Source: Alistipes sp.
GTDB taxonomy: Bacteria > Bacteroidota > Bacteroidia > Bacteroidales > Rikenellaceae
DNA: 34,445 nt
Reading direction: 5' to 3'
Assembly: GCA_019422485.1 (NCBI GenBank)
Contig: JAHZDG010000003.1
Span: 72,684 to 107,128, forward strand
Made by a program: the position numbers and the translations under genes. This document shows, one piece after another, positions 8,995 through 17,409 of the stretch. The notes under the pieces were generated by a model. That model saw nothing but the letters and a program-made list of their open reading frames with translations. It searched no databases and was not told the origin of the DNA. The stretch's first letter is position 1. The number at the start of each line of letters is the position of its first letter.

Positions 8995-9384
8995 ATGGCT
9001 AAGTATGTGTGTATGGGGGCGATGCTGAAATGTTCGTTCGGACAGATCCCCTCGACGCTGATGGTGACGAACCCGATGCGACCGATGATTCAGAACAAAC
9101 CGAAAGCCACGGTGATGGATTTTGCACCGATGGTCAATGTCATGCCTTTCGGAATGTGTACCACCTTGAGCAATCCGATGGTAGCCTCGGCCACGGCGGC
9201 CGCCATGGGAGTTCTGACGCCCATGCCTTGTATTCCGGTCCCGGTGGGTCCCTGGATGCCGGGCGGCCAACAACTGATCACCAATATGCCGGCTCTGCTC
9301 GATAACTGCAAGTTGATGTGTGCCTACGGGGGCAGTATCACCATCAATATGCCGGGACATACCTGTACTTCCGAAGGAAAGTAG
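8995..9384 (+). CDS. DUF4280/PAAR-like spike-tip protein
   Basis: This 129-residue protein belongs to the PAAR-like DUF4280 family found behind VgrG in Bacteroidota T6SS and in other contractile injection systems. Seen directly: an N-terminal VCMGAMLKCSFG, repeated Pro/Gly turns, a central CIPVPVGPW, and a C-terminal CAYGGSITINMPGHTC. The Cys and His residues could bind metal at the apex, as in PAAR proteins. There is no fused effector domain, so this is a bare tip. It is the last gene of the first + strand block, and convergent genes with hairpins follow. Confidence 0.85.
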   Translation: MAKYVCMGAMLKCSFGQIPSTLMVTNPMRPMIQNKPKATVMDFAPMVNVMPFGMCTTLSNPMVASATAAAMGVLTPMPCIPVPVGPWMPGGQQLITNMPALLDNCKLMCAYGGSITINMPGHTCTSEGK

Positions 9385-9486
9385 TTGAGGGCCATGGGAC
9401 GACGAGCTGTGCAGCGGGAGCGGGCGGTTTGTCTCCTGTTTTGGGGGGAGAAAAGGGACCGGATGGCGTTCATGCCCCAATCTGCA

Positions 9487-9564
9487 AACGGCCCGATCGT
9501 ATGCGGGCCGTTGAAAAGAAGGGTGTTCTGTTGCCTGTCACGATGCGGCCGTCAGGCTGCATCG
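9487..9564. terminator. Two hairpins between convergent genes (candidate bidirectional terminator)
   Basis: The 181-nt gap between convergent genes holds two stems. AACGGCCCG (9487-9495) pairs perfectly with CGGGCCGTT (9504-9512) over an 8-nt loop. CGATGCGGCC (9541-9550) pairs with GGCTGCATCG (9555-9564) over a 4-nt loop, with one G-U. Neither has a strong U tract, so efficient intrinsic termination is uncertain, but stable paired hairpins at a convergent junction fit a two-way terminator. The rest of the gap (9385-9565) has no supported gene. Confidence 0.5.
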
Positions 9565-9565
9565 G

Positions 9566-10300
9566 TTATTCCGATTCGGAAGCAAAAGCATCCATGCTGA
9601 ATTGTTTGCCGGCTTTGTCGCTGTGGGCGGCGTGTTTTTCCTGTTCGGCACTCTCTTTCTCCGACTGAGCCTGAAGGTATTGTTGATAGGCCTCTTCAAT
9701 CTGTTTCTCTTTCTCCTCCCGGTAGGATTTGCACAGATCGATGTGCTGGTCGTGTTGTTGTTGCAATTCGTCTTTGGCCTCGTCTAACTCGCCGGGTTGG
9801 GCATCCGAAAGTTGTTTCGTGAGTTTTGCGATATAGGTACTTTGGGTGGCGTCGATCTTGCCCAGCGTCTCATCGTAGATGGTCTTGACATAATCCATCC
9901 CCGCATCCCGGCGATCCTGATTCACCGGCGGCATGGTGCAAAGGATATATTGGTTCTCGTTCTCTTCGGTCGTGGACTCTTCGGAGGTGGAATCTTGTTC
10001 GTCGTCCATCGATTTCTGTTCGATTTTATAATCCGGATGAACCGAGGCTACCCCTTTGCAAATCGGAAACAAATCGTTCTGATCTTTGGGAATCAGGGCA
10101 AATTGGGTCTCACTCGCCAATGCCACGTCGGCCACTTCTTCCAGATTGAACTCTTCGTTGTTCAGTTGAACCGTAACGGCCAACAGAGCCGCCGGTTCGG
10201 CTTTGACGCTGAAGTGAATGAGCTGATAATTCATGTAGGCTGCATAAGCACTCATTTTTTGCTGAGACTCTTTCAGCAGATTAAACACGACTTTTCTCAT
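9566..10300 (-). CDS. Hypothetical coiled-coil protein, 244 aa
   Basis: I do not recognise this protein. The first 95 or so residues look globular, with strands containing YQLIHFSVKAEPAALLAVTVQL and a QFALIPKDQNDLFPI segment. A Ser/Glu-rich acidic linker lies at about 98-112. Residues about 125-230 are strongly charged and helical, probably coiled coil. It has no signal peptide, so it is probably cytoplasmic. It lies 27 nt downstream of the PEGA-repeat gene, read in the opposite direction to the T6SS genes around it. The pair interrupts the locus and could be accessory T6SS genes or a later insertion. I looked for the JAMM (EX(n)HxHx10D) signature of a deconjugase and did not see it. Confidence 0.7.
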   Translation of the reverse strand: MRKVVFNLLKESQQKMSAYAAYMNYQLIHFSVKAEPAALLAVTVQLNNEEFNLEEVADVALASETQFALIPKDQNDLFPICKGVASVHPDYKIEQKSMDDEQDSTSEESTTEENENQYILCTMPPVNQDRRDAGMDYVKTIYDETLGKIDATQSTYIAKLTKQLSDAQPGELDEAKDELQQQHDQHIDLCKSYREEKEKQIEEAYQQYLQAQSEKESAEQEKHAAHSDKAGKQFSMDAFASESE

Positions 10301-10327
10301 ACCTTCTTATTTTACAATTAGTAACGT

Positions 10328-11692
10328 TTATCTCTTTTTTAAGGTCAGCTTGACGTTGACCATGTCGTTGCCTTTGAGGTGTACGACGGTTTCGGCATGT
10401 TTCCGACCCTTCTCCAGCCGAATGCGGTAGGAGCGGTCGATGGGCAGATCCCGTAACAGGCAGGGGGCGGAGCCGACGGCCGTCCCATTCAGGAAAACCG
10501 TTGCATCCACTTCGTCACAGGAGATATTCAGCCATCCGTAAGCGGATTGCGGAGAGGGCAGCGTCATCTCAACGGTTTTTCCGGCTTCCACCCACAGGTA
10601 TTCGGTTTTCGACTCCAGGCTGTCTTTCCGGGAACTGACGGCATAAAATCCGGGTGCTAAAACCCCTTGCCATTCGCCGGTTCCGACCTTTTCCCGGTTG
10701 AGCCAGATTTCGGTTTCGTCGTCACCGGCGGTCAGATGAACGGTTGAGAGGGGTTGGGGTGCGTTGGTGTTGGAAGATCCGTTCCCCGATGCAGATTCAG
10801 GGTGGGAGGGGGGAGTCCCGGCAGGCAGGGTGGTTTCTGGTAGACCCGGGTTATTTCCCAGCGGGGACGAGTCTTCCGGCAGGGGCTGGAGCGACAGATG
10901 GCGCAAGTCGACGACGTGACGTTCGGCATTGCCGATCTCGATGAATTGGTCGTAATAGCGCGTTTGGTCTTGACGAATCGTCAGGCGATAGCGTCCGGGA
11001 GTCAGTCGTCCGGTTTCGATTCGCATCGTTCCCAGCGGCTGGCCGTCTAACAGGATCTGGGCCTGAGGAAGGGCCGTCTCGACGGTCAGATAGCCGTAAT
11101 TCGGCGGCAGGATGAAATTCCCTTCCAGACGGATGGAATCGGTCAGTGTAAGGGTGTCGGTAATGGTTTGGTAAAAAGGAGATTCGATGCGAAGAGAATG
11201 TGAGCCGAGTGGCAGATAGAGGGCCAGTTGTCCGTTTTGCAGGGGATACATCAGACTGTCCACATACACGATGGCGTGCAGGGGTTGGATGTTCAGCAGG
11301 GCCCACTGTTTGTCGGGCTGATACGCTTTTTGCGGGCTGTCGGTCAGCAGTTGAGCGTGATAATGTTTTTTCTTTTTCAGGGATTTCCCGGGAATTTTCC
11401 AGGTCAGCTGGCCGTAATCGGGGTGTTTGATGGTCAGAAAATCGGTGTGGGGAGGGAGCGACAAGGTTACGACCCCTTCTCCTTCGGTGGCAGGAATCAC
11501 CTGATCGCCGATCTGAAATTGAAACCCTTTTTCCTGGGTATACAGGTCGAGGAGGGCATGATGTTTATCGGTAGGGACGTCTGCTTTTTTCCAGAAAGGT
11601 TTGACATAGGGGGCAAAGTCTTCGACCTGCATCCGTTGGGCCGTTGCAGGAAGGAAAAAAACGCAGAACAGAAGAAGCCACCAATATCTCAT
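10328..11692 (-). CDS. Secreted protein with four PEGA-like repeats
   Basis: This 454-residue protein starts with a signal peptide (MRYWWLLLFCVFFLPATAQ), so it is exported to the periplasm or outer surface. Four PEGA-like beta domains can be traced at about 129-182, 199-253, 323-372 and 385-440. Examples are AQILLDGQPLGTMRIETGRL with LTPGRYRLTI, and ATVFLNGTAVGSAPCLLRDL. A Pro/Ser/Asn/Gly-rich linker at about 266-316 separates the first two from the last two. PEGA domains are commonly surface or envelope-associated, and binding to cell-wall material is a family-level guess. It is the first gene of a two-gene - strand unit, with a candidate promoter just upstream in the divergent region. Confidence 0.8.
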   Translation of the reverse strand: MRYWWLLLFCVFFLPATAQRMQVEDFAPYVKPFWKKADVPTDKHHALLDLYTQEKGFQFQIGDQVIPATEGEGVVTLSLPPHTDFLTIKHPDYGQLTWKIPGKSLKKKKHYHAQLLTDSPQKAYQPDKQWALLNIQPLHAIVYVDSLMYPLQNGQLALYLPLGSHSLRIESPFYQTITDTLTLTDSIRLEGNFILPPNYGYLTVETALPQAQILLDGQPLGTMRIETGRLTPGRYRLTIRQDQTRYYDQFIEIGNAERHVVDLRHLSLQPLPEDSSPLGNNPGLPETTLPAGTPPSHPESASGNGSSNTNAPQPLSTVHLTAGDDETEIWLNREKVGTGEWQGVLAPGFYAVSSRKDSLESKTEYLWVEAGKTVEMTLPSPQSAYGWLNISCDEVDATVFLNGTAVGSAPCLLRDLPIDRSYRIRLEKGRKHAETVVHLKGNDMVNVKLTLKKR

Positions 11693-11723
11693 CTGGGGAA
11701 CTGTGTATGAAAAGCCACTCCTA

Positions 11724-11731
11724 CAAACATA
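11724..11731 (-). promoter_or_regulatory. Candidate Bacteroidota -7 box for the PEGA-repeat gene
   Basis: On the - strand this reads TATGTTTG, an exact match to the Bacteroidota -7 consensus TAnnTTTG, 32 nt upstream of the PEGA-gene ATG. A good TTTG box at the -33 spacing is not apparent, so the call is tentative. Confidence 0.4.
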
Positions 11732-11889
11732 CGCAAAATTGCCGGAATAACCGCAGACTCCGGGGAAAGAATCCGTCGGTATCGAACCTGAATCTTCCGG
11801 AAGAAAAGGCCGGATCCGACTCGTTTTGCGGGGCGAGATGTCTTTGGAGTAAGCTCGGAGATGCTTTGAAAATGAGTGGAGTAGAAATA

Positions 11890-11916
11890 TTGTCGAAGGC
11901 CGTTTAGGTACTTTTG
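11890..11916 (+). promoter_or_regulatory. Candidate promoter of the E1/baseplate/Ubl operon
   Basis: TACTTTTG at 11909-11916 matches the Bacteroidota -7 consensus TAnnTTTG. A weak TTG lies at 11890-11892, 16 nt upstream, which is slightly short of the usual spacing. Transcription would begin at about 11922, giving an A/T-rich leader of about 40 nt before the ATG at 11962. The 269-nt divergent region holds this and the opposing box and no other feature I can support. Confidence 0.45.
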
Positions 11917-11961
11917 TGAATATTTATTATTTTTAAGCGATAAAACGTGAAGTGTCTTGCC

Positions 11962-13194
11962 ATGAAAAAAGAGAGCCCGACCCCTACGATGCTGTCGATA
12001 GGGGGAGAGGAGATATTCTCGCAGCTGTCCTGGTTTAAACACGATCGGCTGAAAGAGGCGAACGTGATGGTGGTGGGCTGTGGGGCTCTGGGTAACGAGG
12101 TGCTGAAAAATTTGGCCTTGTTTGGGGTGGAGCATGTGGTGCTCGTGGATTTCGACACCATCGAACCCTCCAACCTGACTCGCTCCATTCTGTTCCGCCA
12201 GGCCGATGCCGAGGCTCGTCGGGCCAAAGTGACGGTGGCGGCCGAACGGTTGCGGGAGATCAATCCGGCTATGCAGGTCTTGTCGCTTTCGGGTGACATC
12301 GGGCATGAGGTCGGACTGGGGCTGTTGCGCCGTATGGATGTGGTGGTGGGATGCGTCGATAACCGCTGGGCCCGTTATTGCCTGAATCGTCTGTGCATGC
12401 GGGTTCGGGTCCCTTGGGTGGATGGCGGAATCGACGGATTGGAAGGAACGGCCCGGGTGTTTGTTCCCGGCAAGAACTGCTACGCCTGTAACCTGGGTCC
12501 GGAAGCCCTCAAGGAGTTGTCGTACAGGCTCTCCTGTTCGGCGGTGATCCGGCGCAATGAACAGGCCGGCAGAGTCCCGACCACGCCGGTGATTGCATCG
12601 GTGATCGGGGCGGTGGAGGCGCAGGAGGCGATCAAATTGTTGCATCCGGACGAATTGGCCCGGGGAGAATTGACCTCGCTGTGTGGCAAGATGTTTTATT
12701 ATGAGGGACAACACCTGAGTGCCCGGGTGGTGGATTTTGTGGGATACGACGAAGAGTGTCCGGTCCATGAAGCCTGGGAACCGATAGAACGGGTAACGAT
12801 CACGACCGGATGGACGGTCGGGGAGGCCTTGCATCAGTTGGTTGAACGCTTCGATGATCCGGAGGTGGAGATTCTCCTGCGCGATAGTCGGTTTGTCGAT
12901 TACCTGGTGGTTCGGGACGACGAACGGCATATTCCCGTTATGCGGCCCGATTATGCCGTCGAACGCTTTGTCGAGGAGGATCCGCAGTTGAGGTATCTGC
13001 CTCTGCATGCGCTGTATCAGCACGAGATCGAAAGCCTCGATGCCCGTTTCCCCTATCCGGAACTGACGTTGGCTCAGGTGGGGATCCCGGCATGGGATGT
13101 GCTGCCCGTGAAAACGGCCCAGGGAGTCCGTTATGTGGAGTTGGCGGATGAGCATAATTACGCAGAAATGTTAAGTCAAAACAGACAGGCATGA
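11962..13194 (+). CDS. E1-like ubiquitin-activating enzyme (ThiF fold) with UFD-like tail
   Basis: This 410-residue ThiF/MoeB/Uba-type protein should adenylate the C-terminus of a ubiquitin-like protein. From the ATG at 11962, the nucleotide-binding loop is GCGALG (39-44), followed by the DFDTIEPSNLTRS acidic motif (63-75) and CVDN (131-134). Metal ligands are probably C173 and C176 (CYAC) with C266 and H269 (CPVH). C192 lies where the E1 active-site Cys occurs, before the SVIGAVEAQEAIKLL helix. Residues about 272-400 follow the strand-helix-strand pattern of a ubiquitin-fold domain (VTITTGWTVGEALHQLVE), the E2-recruiting part of true E1s; this is inference. A GTG at 11947 is an alternative start. 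It overlaps the TssG-like gene by 4 nt. MoeB or ThiF proper is less likely, as no cofactor genes are nearby. Confidence 0.85.
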   Translation: MKKESPTPTMLSIGGEEIFSQLSWFKHDRLKEANVMVVGCGALGNEVLKNLALFGVEHVVLVDFDTIEPSNLTRSILFRQADAEARRAKVTVAAERLREINPAMQVLSLSGDIGHEVGLGLLRRMDVVVGCVDNRWARYCLNRLCMRVRVPWVDGGIDGLEGTARVFVPGKNCYACNLGPEALKELSYRLSCSAVIRRNEQAGRVPTTPVIASVIGAVEAQEAIKLLHPDELARGELTSLCGKMFYYEGQHLSARVVDFVGYDEECPVHEAWEPIERVTITTGWTVGEALHQLVERFDDPEVEILLRDSRFVDYLVVRDDERHIPVMRPDYAVERFVEEDPQLRYLPLHALYQHEIESLDARFPYPELTLAQVGIPAWDVLPVKTAQGVRYVELADEHNYAEMLSQNRQA

Positions 13195-14012
13195 TCCAAA
13201 CGAAGCTTGATTTGTGGGATATCAGCGCGGAATGTTTGCTGAACTACCTCTATCCGGACGCCACGGATCAATGGGAGGTGGAGTGTGCCGGTACGTTTTA
13301 CCGGAACTACAGCCCGGATGTTTTGGCGGTGAACGAGACCCAGAAGCGGGTCCGTTTGTCTCGGGACAGTTTTTTGCGGTTATTGCCGCAGGGGGTGATC
13401 GCACCGGATGACGCCCTGAAAGGGGCGAATTTCGAACAGAAATACGAACGCCTGAAACGGAAAGAGGAACTGTTGCAGGAACTGTTCAAACCGGTCGACA
13501 CTCTGGCTTTCCGGACGAGACTCCATCTGGAAAAACAGGCGGCTCAACTGTCGTACGATAAGTTGTCGTTTTTGTTGCAACGTTATTTCGATTATGACCT
13601 CTCCCGGGAGGAAAATCCCTATATCCGCAGAACCGCCCCGCTGTTGTTGCTCATTCCCCATTTGAGGGGCAATTTCGCTTTCATCGCACAGTTGTTGAAG
13701 CAGTTGTTTGAGTGTGAGGTGGAGACGGAAATCGGCCAGTATACCTGGGAAGAGGGCCCCGAATATGCCCAACCGGCCATTGAATACCGGCTGATTTTGC
13801 CGGGACTGACCTCCGAGGCCTATCAGGCGTTGAATCGGATGATCGATCCTTTCCGGGAGTTTCTTTGCGAATGGTTTATTCCGTTCGATACCCGCTGTAC
13901 GATTGCGATTCGGCATCCTCATCAACCGTTTGTGTTGGGCGATACACTGATTTTGGATTACAACACGGAAATCGAACCTGATTCATCTACCCAGAATACG
14001 GACAGTAAGTAG
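13191..14012 (+). CDS. tssG: TssG-like baseplate protein
   Basis: This 273-residue cytoplasmic protein is assigned to TssG mainly by position beside the TssK-, TssE- and TssF-like genes, and by its size and all-globular composition. Visible features are a Leu-rich helix RTAPLLLLIPHLRGNFAF at about 145-163 followed by FIAQLLKQLFE, typical of TssG-like proteins, and C-terminal strands ending in LGDTLILDYNTEI. TssG with two TssF forms the wedge of the baseplate around VgrG. The ATG at 13191 overlaps the E1 stop codon (ATGA), which implies translational coupling of a conjugation enzyme and a baseplate subunit. Sequence support is moderate. Confidence 0.62.
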   Translation: MIQTKLDLWDISAECLLNYLYPDATDQWEVECAGTFYRNYSPDVLAVNETQKRVRLSRDSFLRLLPQGVIAPDDALKGANFEQKYERLKRKEELLQELFKPVDTLAFRTRLHLEKQAAQLSYDKLSFLLQRYFDYDLSREENPYIRRTAPLLLLIPHLRGNFAFIAQLLKQLFECEVETEIGQYTWEEGPEYAQPAIEYRLILPGLTSEAYQALNRMIDPFREFLCEWFIPFDTRCTIAIRHPHQPFVLGDTLILDYNTEIEPDSSTQNTDSK

Positions 14013-14021
14013 GAACGCGTT

Positions 14022-15164
14022 ATGAATATCAATTCAAAAATAGACTGGGAAGCCGGTATGACTCTTTCGGCCCAGACGTTTGTCGAACTGGACGAGTGCC
14101 TGGCCCGCAAACAAGAGGCGGTCAACCGGGCTGCCAATGGGAATCAATTCGGACTCATCCCGTTTACGGAGTTCGATAACCGGGGCGGATTCGTCCGCAA
14201 CAAACTGGAAATCGAACGTCTGGCGTGTATGGCTTTGCTGCCGTCGGGAAAGATTCTGCACATCGACGAAAAGGTCGTGGTGTCCGTACCGTTGCTCTAT
14301 GGGGACGAATATTACCTGGCTTGCGGATTCGGCGACAAGGAGACCGGCTTCGATGTGAAAACGGTGCCGTTTGTCCGGCCGGAATATACCTATGGCATTT
14401 ATGCCTTGGAAGAGCTGGAAGGAACCGATCTCTTCCCGGTGATGAAGTTCAAGGTCAATGACGGCGTTTTCCTGATCGATGAGTCGTATATACCTCCCTG
14501 TCTGCATCTTTCGTCCGATCGACGTTTCGCTTCCTACCTGGAGCGGCTCGCCGAGAAAGTGGCGCTGCTGGCCGAACATCCCAACCTGGAGTCCGGCGAA
14601 GGTAAACGGGCCTTCCAGCGTTATGCCTACCTGCTGAAACGGTACGATACGAAAAATCGGACCAGCCACTTTTTTCAACTGACGAGTGAAATCGTTCAGG
14701 CGGTCGATTATTACATCGTCACTCCGCATACCGAAACGCCGGCTTTCTTGCGGACCTACTCGGAATATGACATCGTCAACTGGCTGGAATGGCTGGGCGA
14801 GTATCTGCACAGTGCGGCTACGATTCTGGATAAAGTGGTGTTGGAGGATCACTCCATCGACTTCGACGAGTTGAAGGCTCAGGTCAAGGCGGAACTGTAT
14901 GAACGCCTCTATCCGGAGTTGCACGACCGTCTCTACGAAGACCTGAAACAGAAACTGACGGCCGAAATTTCCGAAGCCCTGACGGCCAAGCTGCTCGATT
15001 ATCTCAACCATCAGCTCCGCAGCGAGCTGCATGATGCGTTGTCGGGCGAGTTGTCCGAAGAGCTGGCCGGGAGACTGTTCGACAGCCTGTACGAAAGTTT
15101 GTACAACGCGTTGTATGTGCCGGTGGAAAAAGAGGAACAGGAAGAGTTTATGCCATTAATTTAA
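14022..15164 (+). CDS. tssK: TssK-like baseplate protein with repetitive helical tail
   Basis: This 380-residue protein begins with the TssK signature: DWEAGMTLSAQTFVELD matches the 'W.EGM.L.PQHF' N-terminal motif. Residues about 1-170 form the beta shell and about 175-280 the helical bundle. The last 100 residues are distinctive: a run of short amphipathic repeats with regular Leu-Tyr (ELYERLYPELHDRLYEDL, then RLFDSLYESLYNALY), strongly acidic and basic in alternation, then VPVEKEEQEEF. In proteobacterial TssK the C-terminal domain contacts TssL/TssM. No such proteins are seen here, so this tail may contact the alternative membrane complex; this is inference. It lies 9 nt after the TssG-like gene and 6 nt before the TssE-like gene. 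Confidence 0.8.
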   Translation: MNINSKIDWEAGMTLSAQTFVELDECLARKQEAVNRAANGNQFGLIPFTEFDNRGGFVRNKLEIERLACMALLPSGKILHIDEKVVVSVPLLYGDEYYLACGFGDKETGFDVKTVPFVRPEYTYGIYALEELEGTDLFPVMKFKVNDGVFLIDESYIPPCLHLSSDRRFASYLERLAEKVALLAEHPNLESGEGKRAFQRYAYLLKRYDTKNRTSHFFQLTSEIVQAVDYYIVTPHTETPAFLRTYSEYDIVNWLEWLGEYLHSAATILDKVVLEDHSIDFDELKAQVKAELYERLYPELHDRLYEDLKQKLTAEISEALTAKLLDYLNHQLRSELHDALSGELSEELAGRLFDSLYESLYNALYVPVEKEEQEEFMPLI

Positions 15165-15170
15165 CGGGTT

Positions 15171-15617
15171 ATGAGTATTTTGCTGCCCCTGGAGGTGACG
15201 GATGGCAAATTGCTCCGTGCCCCTGCGACCAGAAAAGCAGTCGATGCCTTCATCGAATTGTTGTTGACCACGCCTTGTCAGAGTTGTGTGGCGGATCCTC
15301 AGTTCGGGTTTGTGTTCAATAACCTGAAGTTCGAAATTTTTAATGAAAACGAAGGGGTGATCTATCACTCGGGCGATAAAGAGGGTTTTGGGGCGGACCT
15401 GTATAATAAAAAGGTTTCGGGGACGTCCAAAAGCCTCAATACCTTTGCGACGGAACTGAAAACGGCAATCGAACAGTATGAAAAACGCATTGCGGAGGTT
15501 GCGGTGACCATGACCTATTTTAAAGGTCAGCGCAAGGTGCAGATCAGTGTCGAGGGTGTTCTGGTGGAGGACAACACGCCGTATCAATATACCTCCAGCA
15601 TTAACCTCTGGAATTAG
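15171..15617 (+). CDS. tssE: TssE/gp25-like baseplate protein
   Basis: This 148-residue protein has the gp25-like fold of TssE. The conserved segment is present as DPQFGFVFNNLKFEIFNENE, followed by a helix (TFATELKTAIEQYEKRI) and the paired strands AVTMTYF and KVQISVEGVLV. TssE links the baseplate wedges to the first sheath ring. It is somewhat longer than the classic family of about 130-140 residues, mainly at the N-terminus. The ATG is 6 nt after the TssK-like stop codon, so these genes are almost certainly one operon. Confidence 0.82.
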   Translation: MSILLPLEVTDGKLLRAPATRKAVDAFIELLLTTPCQSCVADPQFGFVFNNLKFEIFNENEGVIYHSGDKEGFGADLYNKKVSGTSKSLNTFATELKTAIEQYEKRIAEVAVTMTYFKGQRKVQISVEGVLVEDNTPYQYTSSINLWN

Positions 15618-15663
15618 AACCATCCCGATTGGCTGCCGGAAGTAGCATGAAACAGAAAATGCC

Positions 15664-17361
15664 ATGAAACAGACGATATTTACGACACGTCAACGAGCCG
15701 AGGAGCTGCTCAAAGAGGCGATCTCCATTTGGGAGCACAGCCCCCACAGCGAACAGTTGGAGGGTGTGGAACAAGATCCTGTCATCTCTCTGTTCCTGAC
15801 GGCGTTGGCTTATCAGGCCAACGAAATCGATCATGAAATCGAACAACTCCGGACGGAAGTACTGCAGGAGTTCGTACAGATGCTCATCCCCTATGAACGG
15901 GTGCACGCCCTGCCGGCGACGGCCGTAGTCGAGGTGGTGCCGGATGAGAAAAGCGTTTCTCCGTGGTTGAATCATCAGGTGAACTTTACGCTGTCGGGCA
16001 CTCCCTATTCATTCATTCCGATGCTCAATACTCGGGTGTTCAATGCCTCGGTCACGACCGTCGTGCGATTGGATGCACGTCGCTGGAAGGTAAACCTGCA
16101 GTGCAAAGAACCGGTCAATAACCTTTCCGGCATGACGTTTATGATCGGAAATCCTCATTTTCAGGATGTGAAGGTGTTTGCCAACGGTCATCCGCTGCCG
16201 CTGGTCAGACCGTGGGACTATGCCGATCTGCCGTTGGACAGTTGCTTCTCGCTGGGGAATCTGCTCTATAACCAGTCGCCGATTTTCCACGCCAGCCATA
16301 CCTGGTTCGATCTGTTTGCCCAACAAAACGTGCGGCTGTATGTGGTCGATACCTATAAAACGCCGGCAACCCAACCCTATCCCGTTGAAAATGTCGAGCT
16401 GATTTTTGAATTTCAGGGTATCAACGACCAGTTTTTGTTCGATAAAACGAAATTGTCGCTGAACTGTACGCTGTTGGTCAATGCCGCGGTACGGTCGACG
16501 ACCTTGTCCTCTTCGTCGCCGATTGCCCGGCTCTCGGGCAGCTCCAAGGAGACGGAACCCTGGCAGTTCTTGCATCTGGTCCGCCCGGCCGATACCCAGA
16601 TGTTCAGAGAGGCACCGTTGGAGATTCGGAAAATTGCGGCCGACCGTTTCAATGAGGCTCATTTGGTGAAGTGGGCCAGTACGCTGATCAGTCGTTTCGC
16701 GTCCGATTATTATGCTTTCCAGGAGATCGAAGGGCTGCGGGAAAATGCCTTTATGGATCAATTCTATGGTTTGCTGAAGAAGATGGCGGAAGGTATCGCC
16801 AAGGTTTCCCGAAAAAGGGAAGCCGGTTTGTACCTGATGCTCAAAAACGATAACGGTTTCCACCCCAAAGAGATGAGCCTGCAGATCGACTATCTGGTGA
16901 CTAACGGAAGTGCGGTCAATGCCTCGTTAAATGGCAAGAGCCAGTTTACGGTGGCCGGGGTGTCGCCTTTCCGCGAGGTTCGTCTGCTGGCCGACCCGAT
17001 GCCCGGGTATGACGAGGTGCAGGGGGCGGATGCCGAAAACAGCCTGGCCCGCTATTACCTCATTACACAGGATCGTCTGGTGACTCCGGCCGATATCAAG
17101 GTGTTCTGTTACAACGAGCTGGCGACCCGTTTCGGCATTACGAACGAGATGATTTCCAAAGTGAAAGTACGCCACGTGCAGCATACCGAGCGGCGTCACT
17201 GCGGATTCGAAACCCAGGTATATATCACCTTGCATGATAATCCCTATATTCGGCGCAGTTTTCAGGAGAAGATTCCGATGACCGAATGGGTGTTGCAGAA
17301 GATGATTGAGGTTCGAAGCACCCATGTGCTGCCGGTACAGGTCAATATCGAGATTGTCTGA
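15664..17361 (+). CDS. tssF: TssF baseplate protein
   Basis: This 565-residue protein fits TssF, the principal baseplate wedge protein. The N-terminus has the expected acidic helix DPVISLFLTALAYQANEIDHEI followed by LLEx-like QEFVQMLIPYERVHALPATAV, the family's most conserved segment. The central part has repeated beta strands, and the end (STHVLPVQVNIEIV) matches the last strands of TssF. It comes right after the TssE-like gene. A second in-frame ATG lies 17 nt upstream in another frame and is not used. The downstream 48-nt gap leads to the Ubl gene. Confidence 0.82.
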   Translation: MKQTIFTTRQRAEELLKEAISIWEHSPHSEQLEGVEQDPVISLFLTALAYQANEIDHEIEQLRTEVLQEFVQMLIPYERVHALPATAVVEVVPDEKSVSPWLNHQVNFTLSGTPYSFIPMLNTRVFNASVTTVVRLDARRWKVNLQCKEPVNNLSGMTFMIGNPHFQDVKVFANGHPLPLVRPWDYADLPLDSCFSLGNLLYNQSPIFHASHTWFDLFAQQNVRLYVVDTYKTPATQPYPVENVELIFEFQGINDQFLFDKTKLSLNCTLLVNAAVRSTTLSSSSPIARLSGSSKETEPWQFLHLVRPADTQMFREAPLEIRKIAADRFNEAHLVKWASTLISRFASDYYAFQEIEGLRENAFMDQFYGLLKKMAEGIAKVSRKREAGLYLMLKNDNGFHPKEMSLQIDYLVTNGSAVNASLNGKSQFTVAGVSPFREVRLLADPMPGYDEVQGADAENSLARYYLITQDRLVTPADIKVFCYNELATRFGITNEMISKVKVRHVQHTERRHCGFETQVYITLHDNPYIRRSFQEKIPMTEWVLQKMIEVRSTHVLPVQVNIEIV

Positions 17362-17409
17362 GGCGGAGGGAAATCGTGAAAAGTCAATAGATTGTAAAAA
17401 ATAGCGTTC

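Noticed and set aside
9566..10300. Possible JAB deubiquitinase to complete the relay
   Set aside because: No JAMM-type E...HxHx10D signature is seen; the protein is coiled coil in its second half.
11689..13155. Long - strand frame (488 codons) opposite the E1 gene
   Set aside because: It lies opposite an E1 protein with strong motifs; the composition is rich in His, Arg, Gln and Phe, typical of a shadow frame.
11962..13194. MoeB or ThiF cofactor enzyme instead of an E1
   Set aside because: No molybdopterin or thiamine genes nearby, and the neighbours include a Ubl and an E2; the long C-terminal domain also argues against a simple MoeB.
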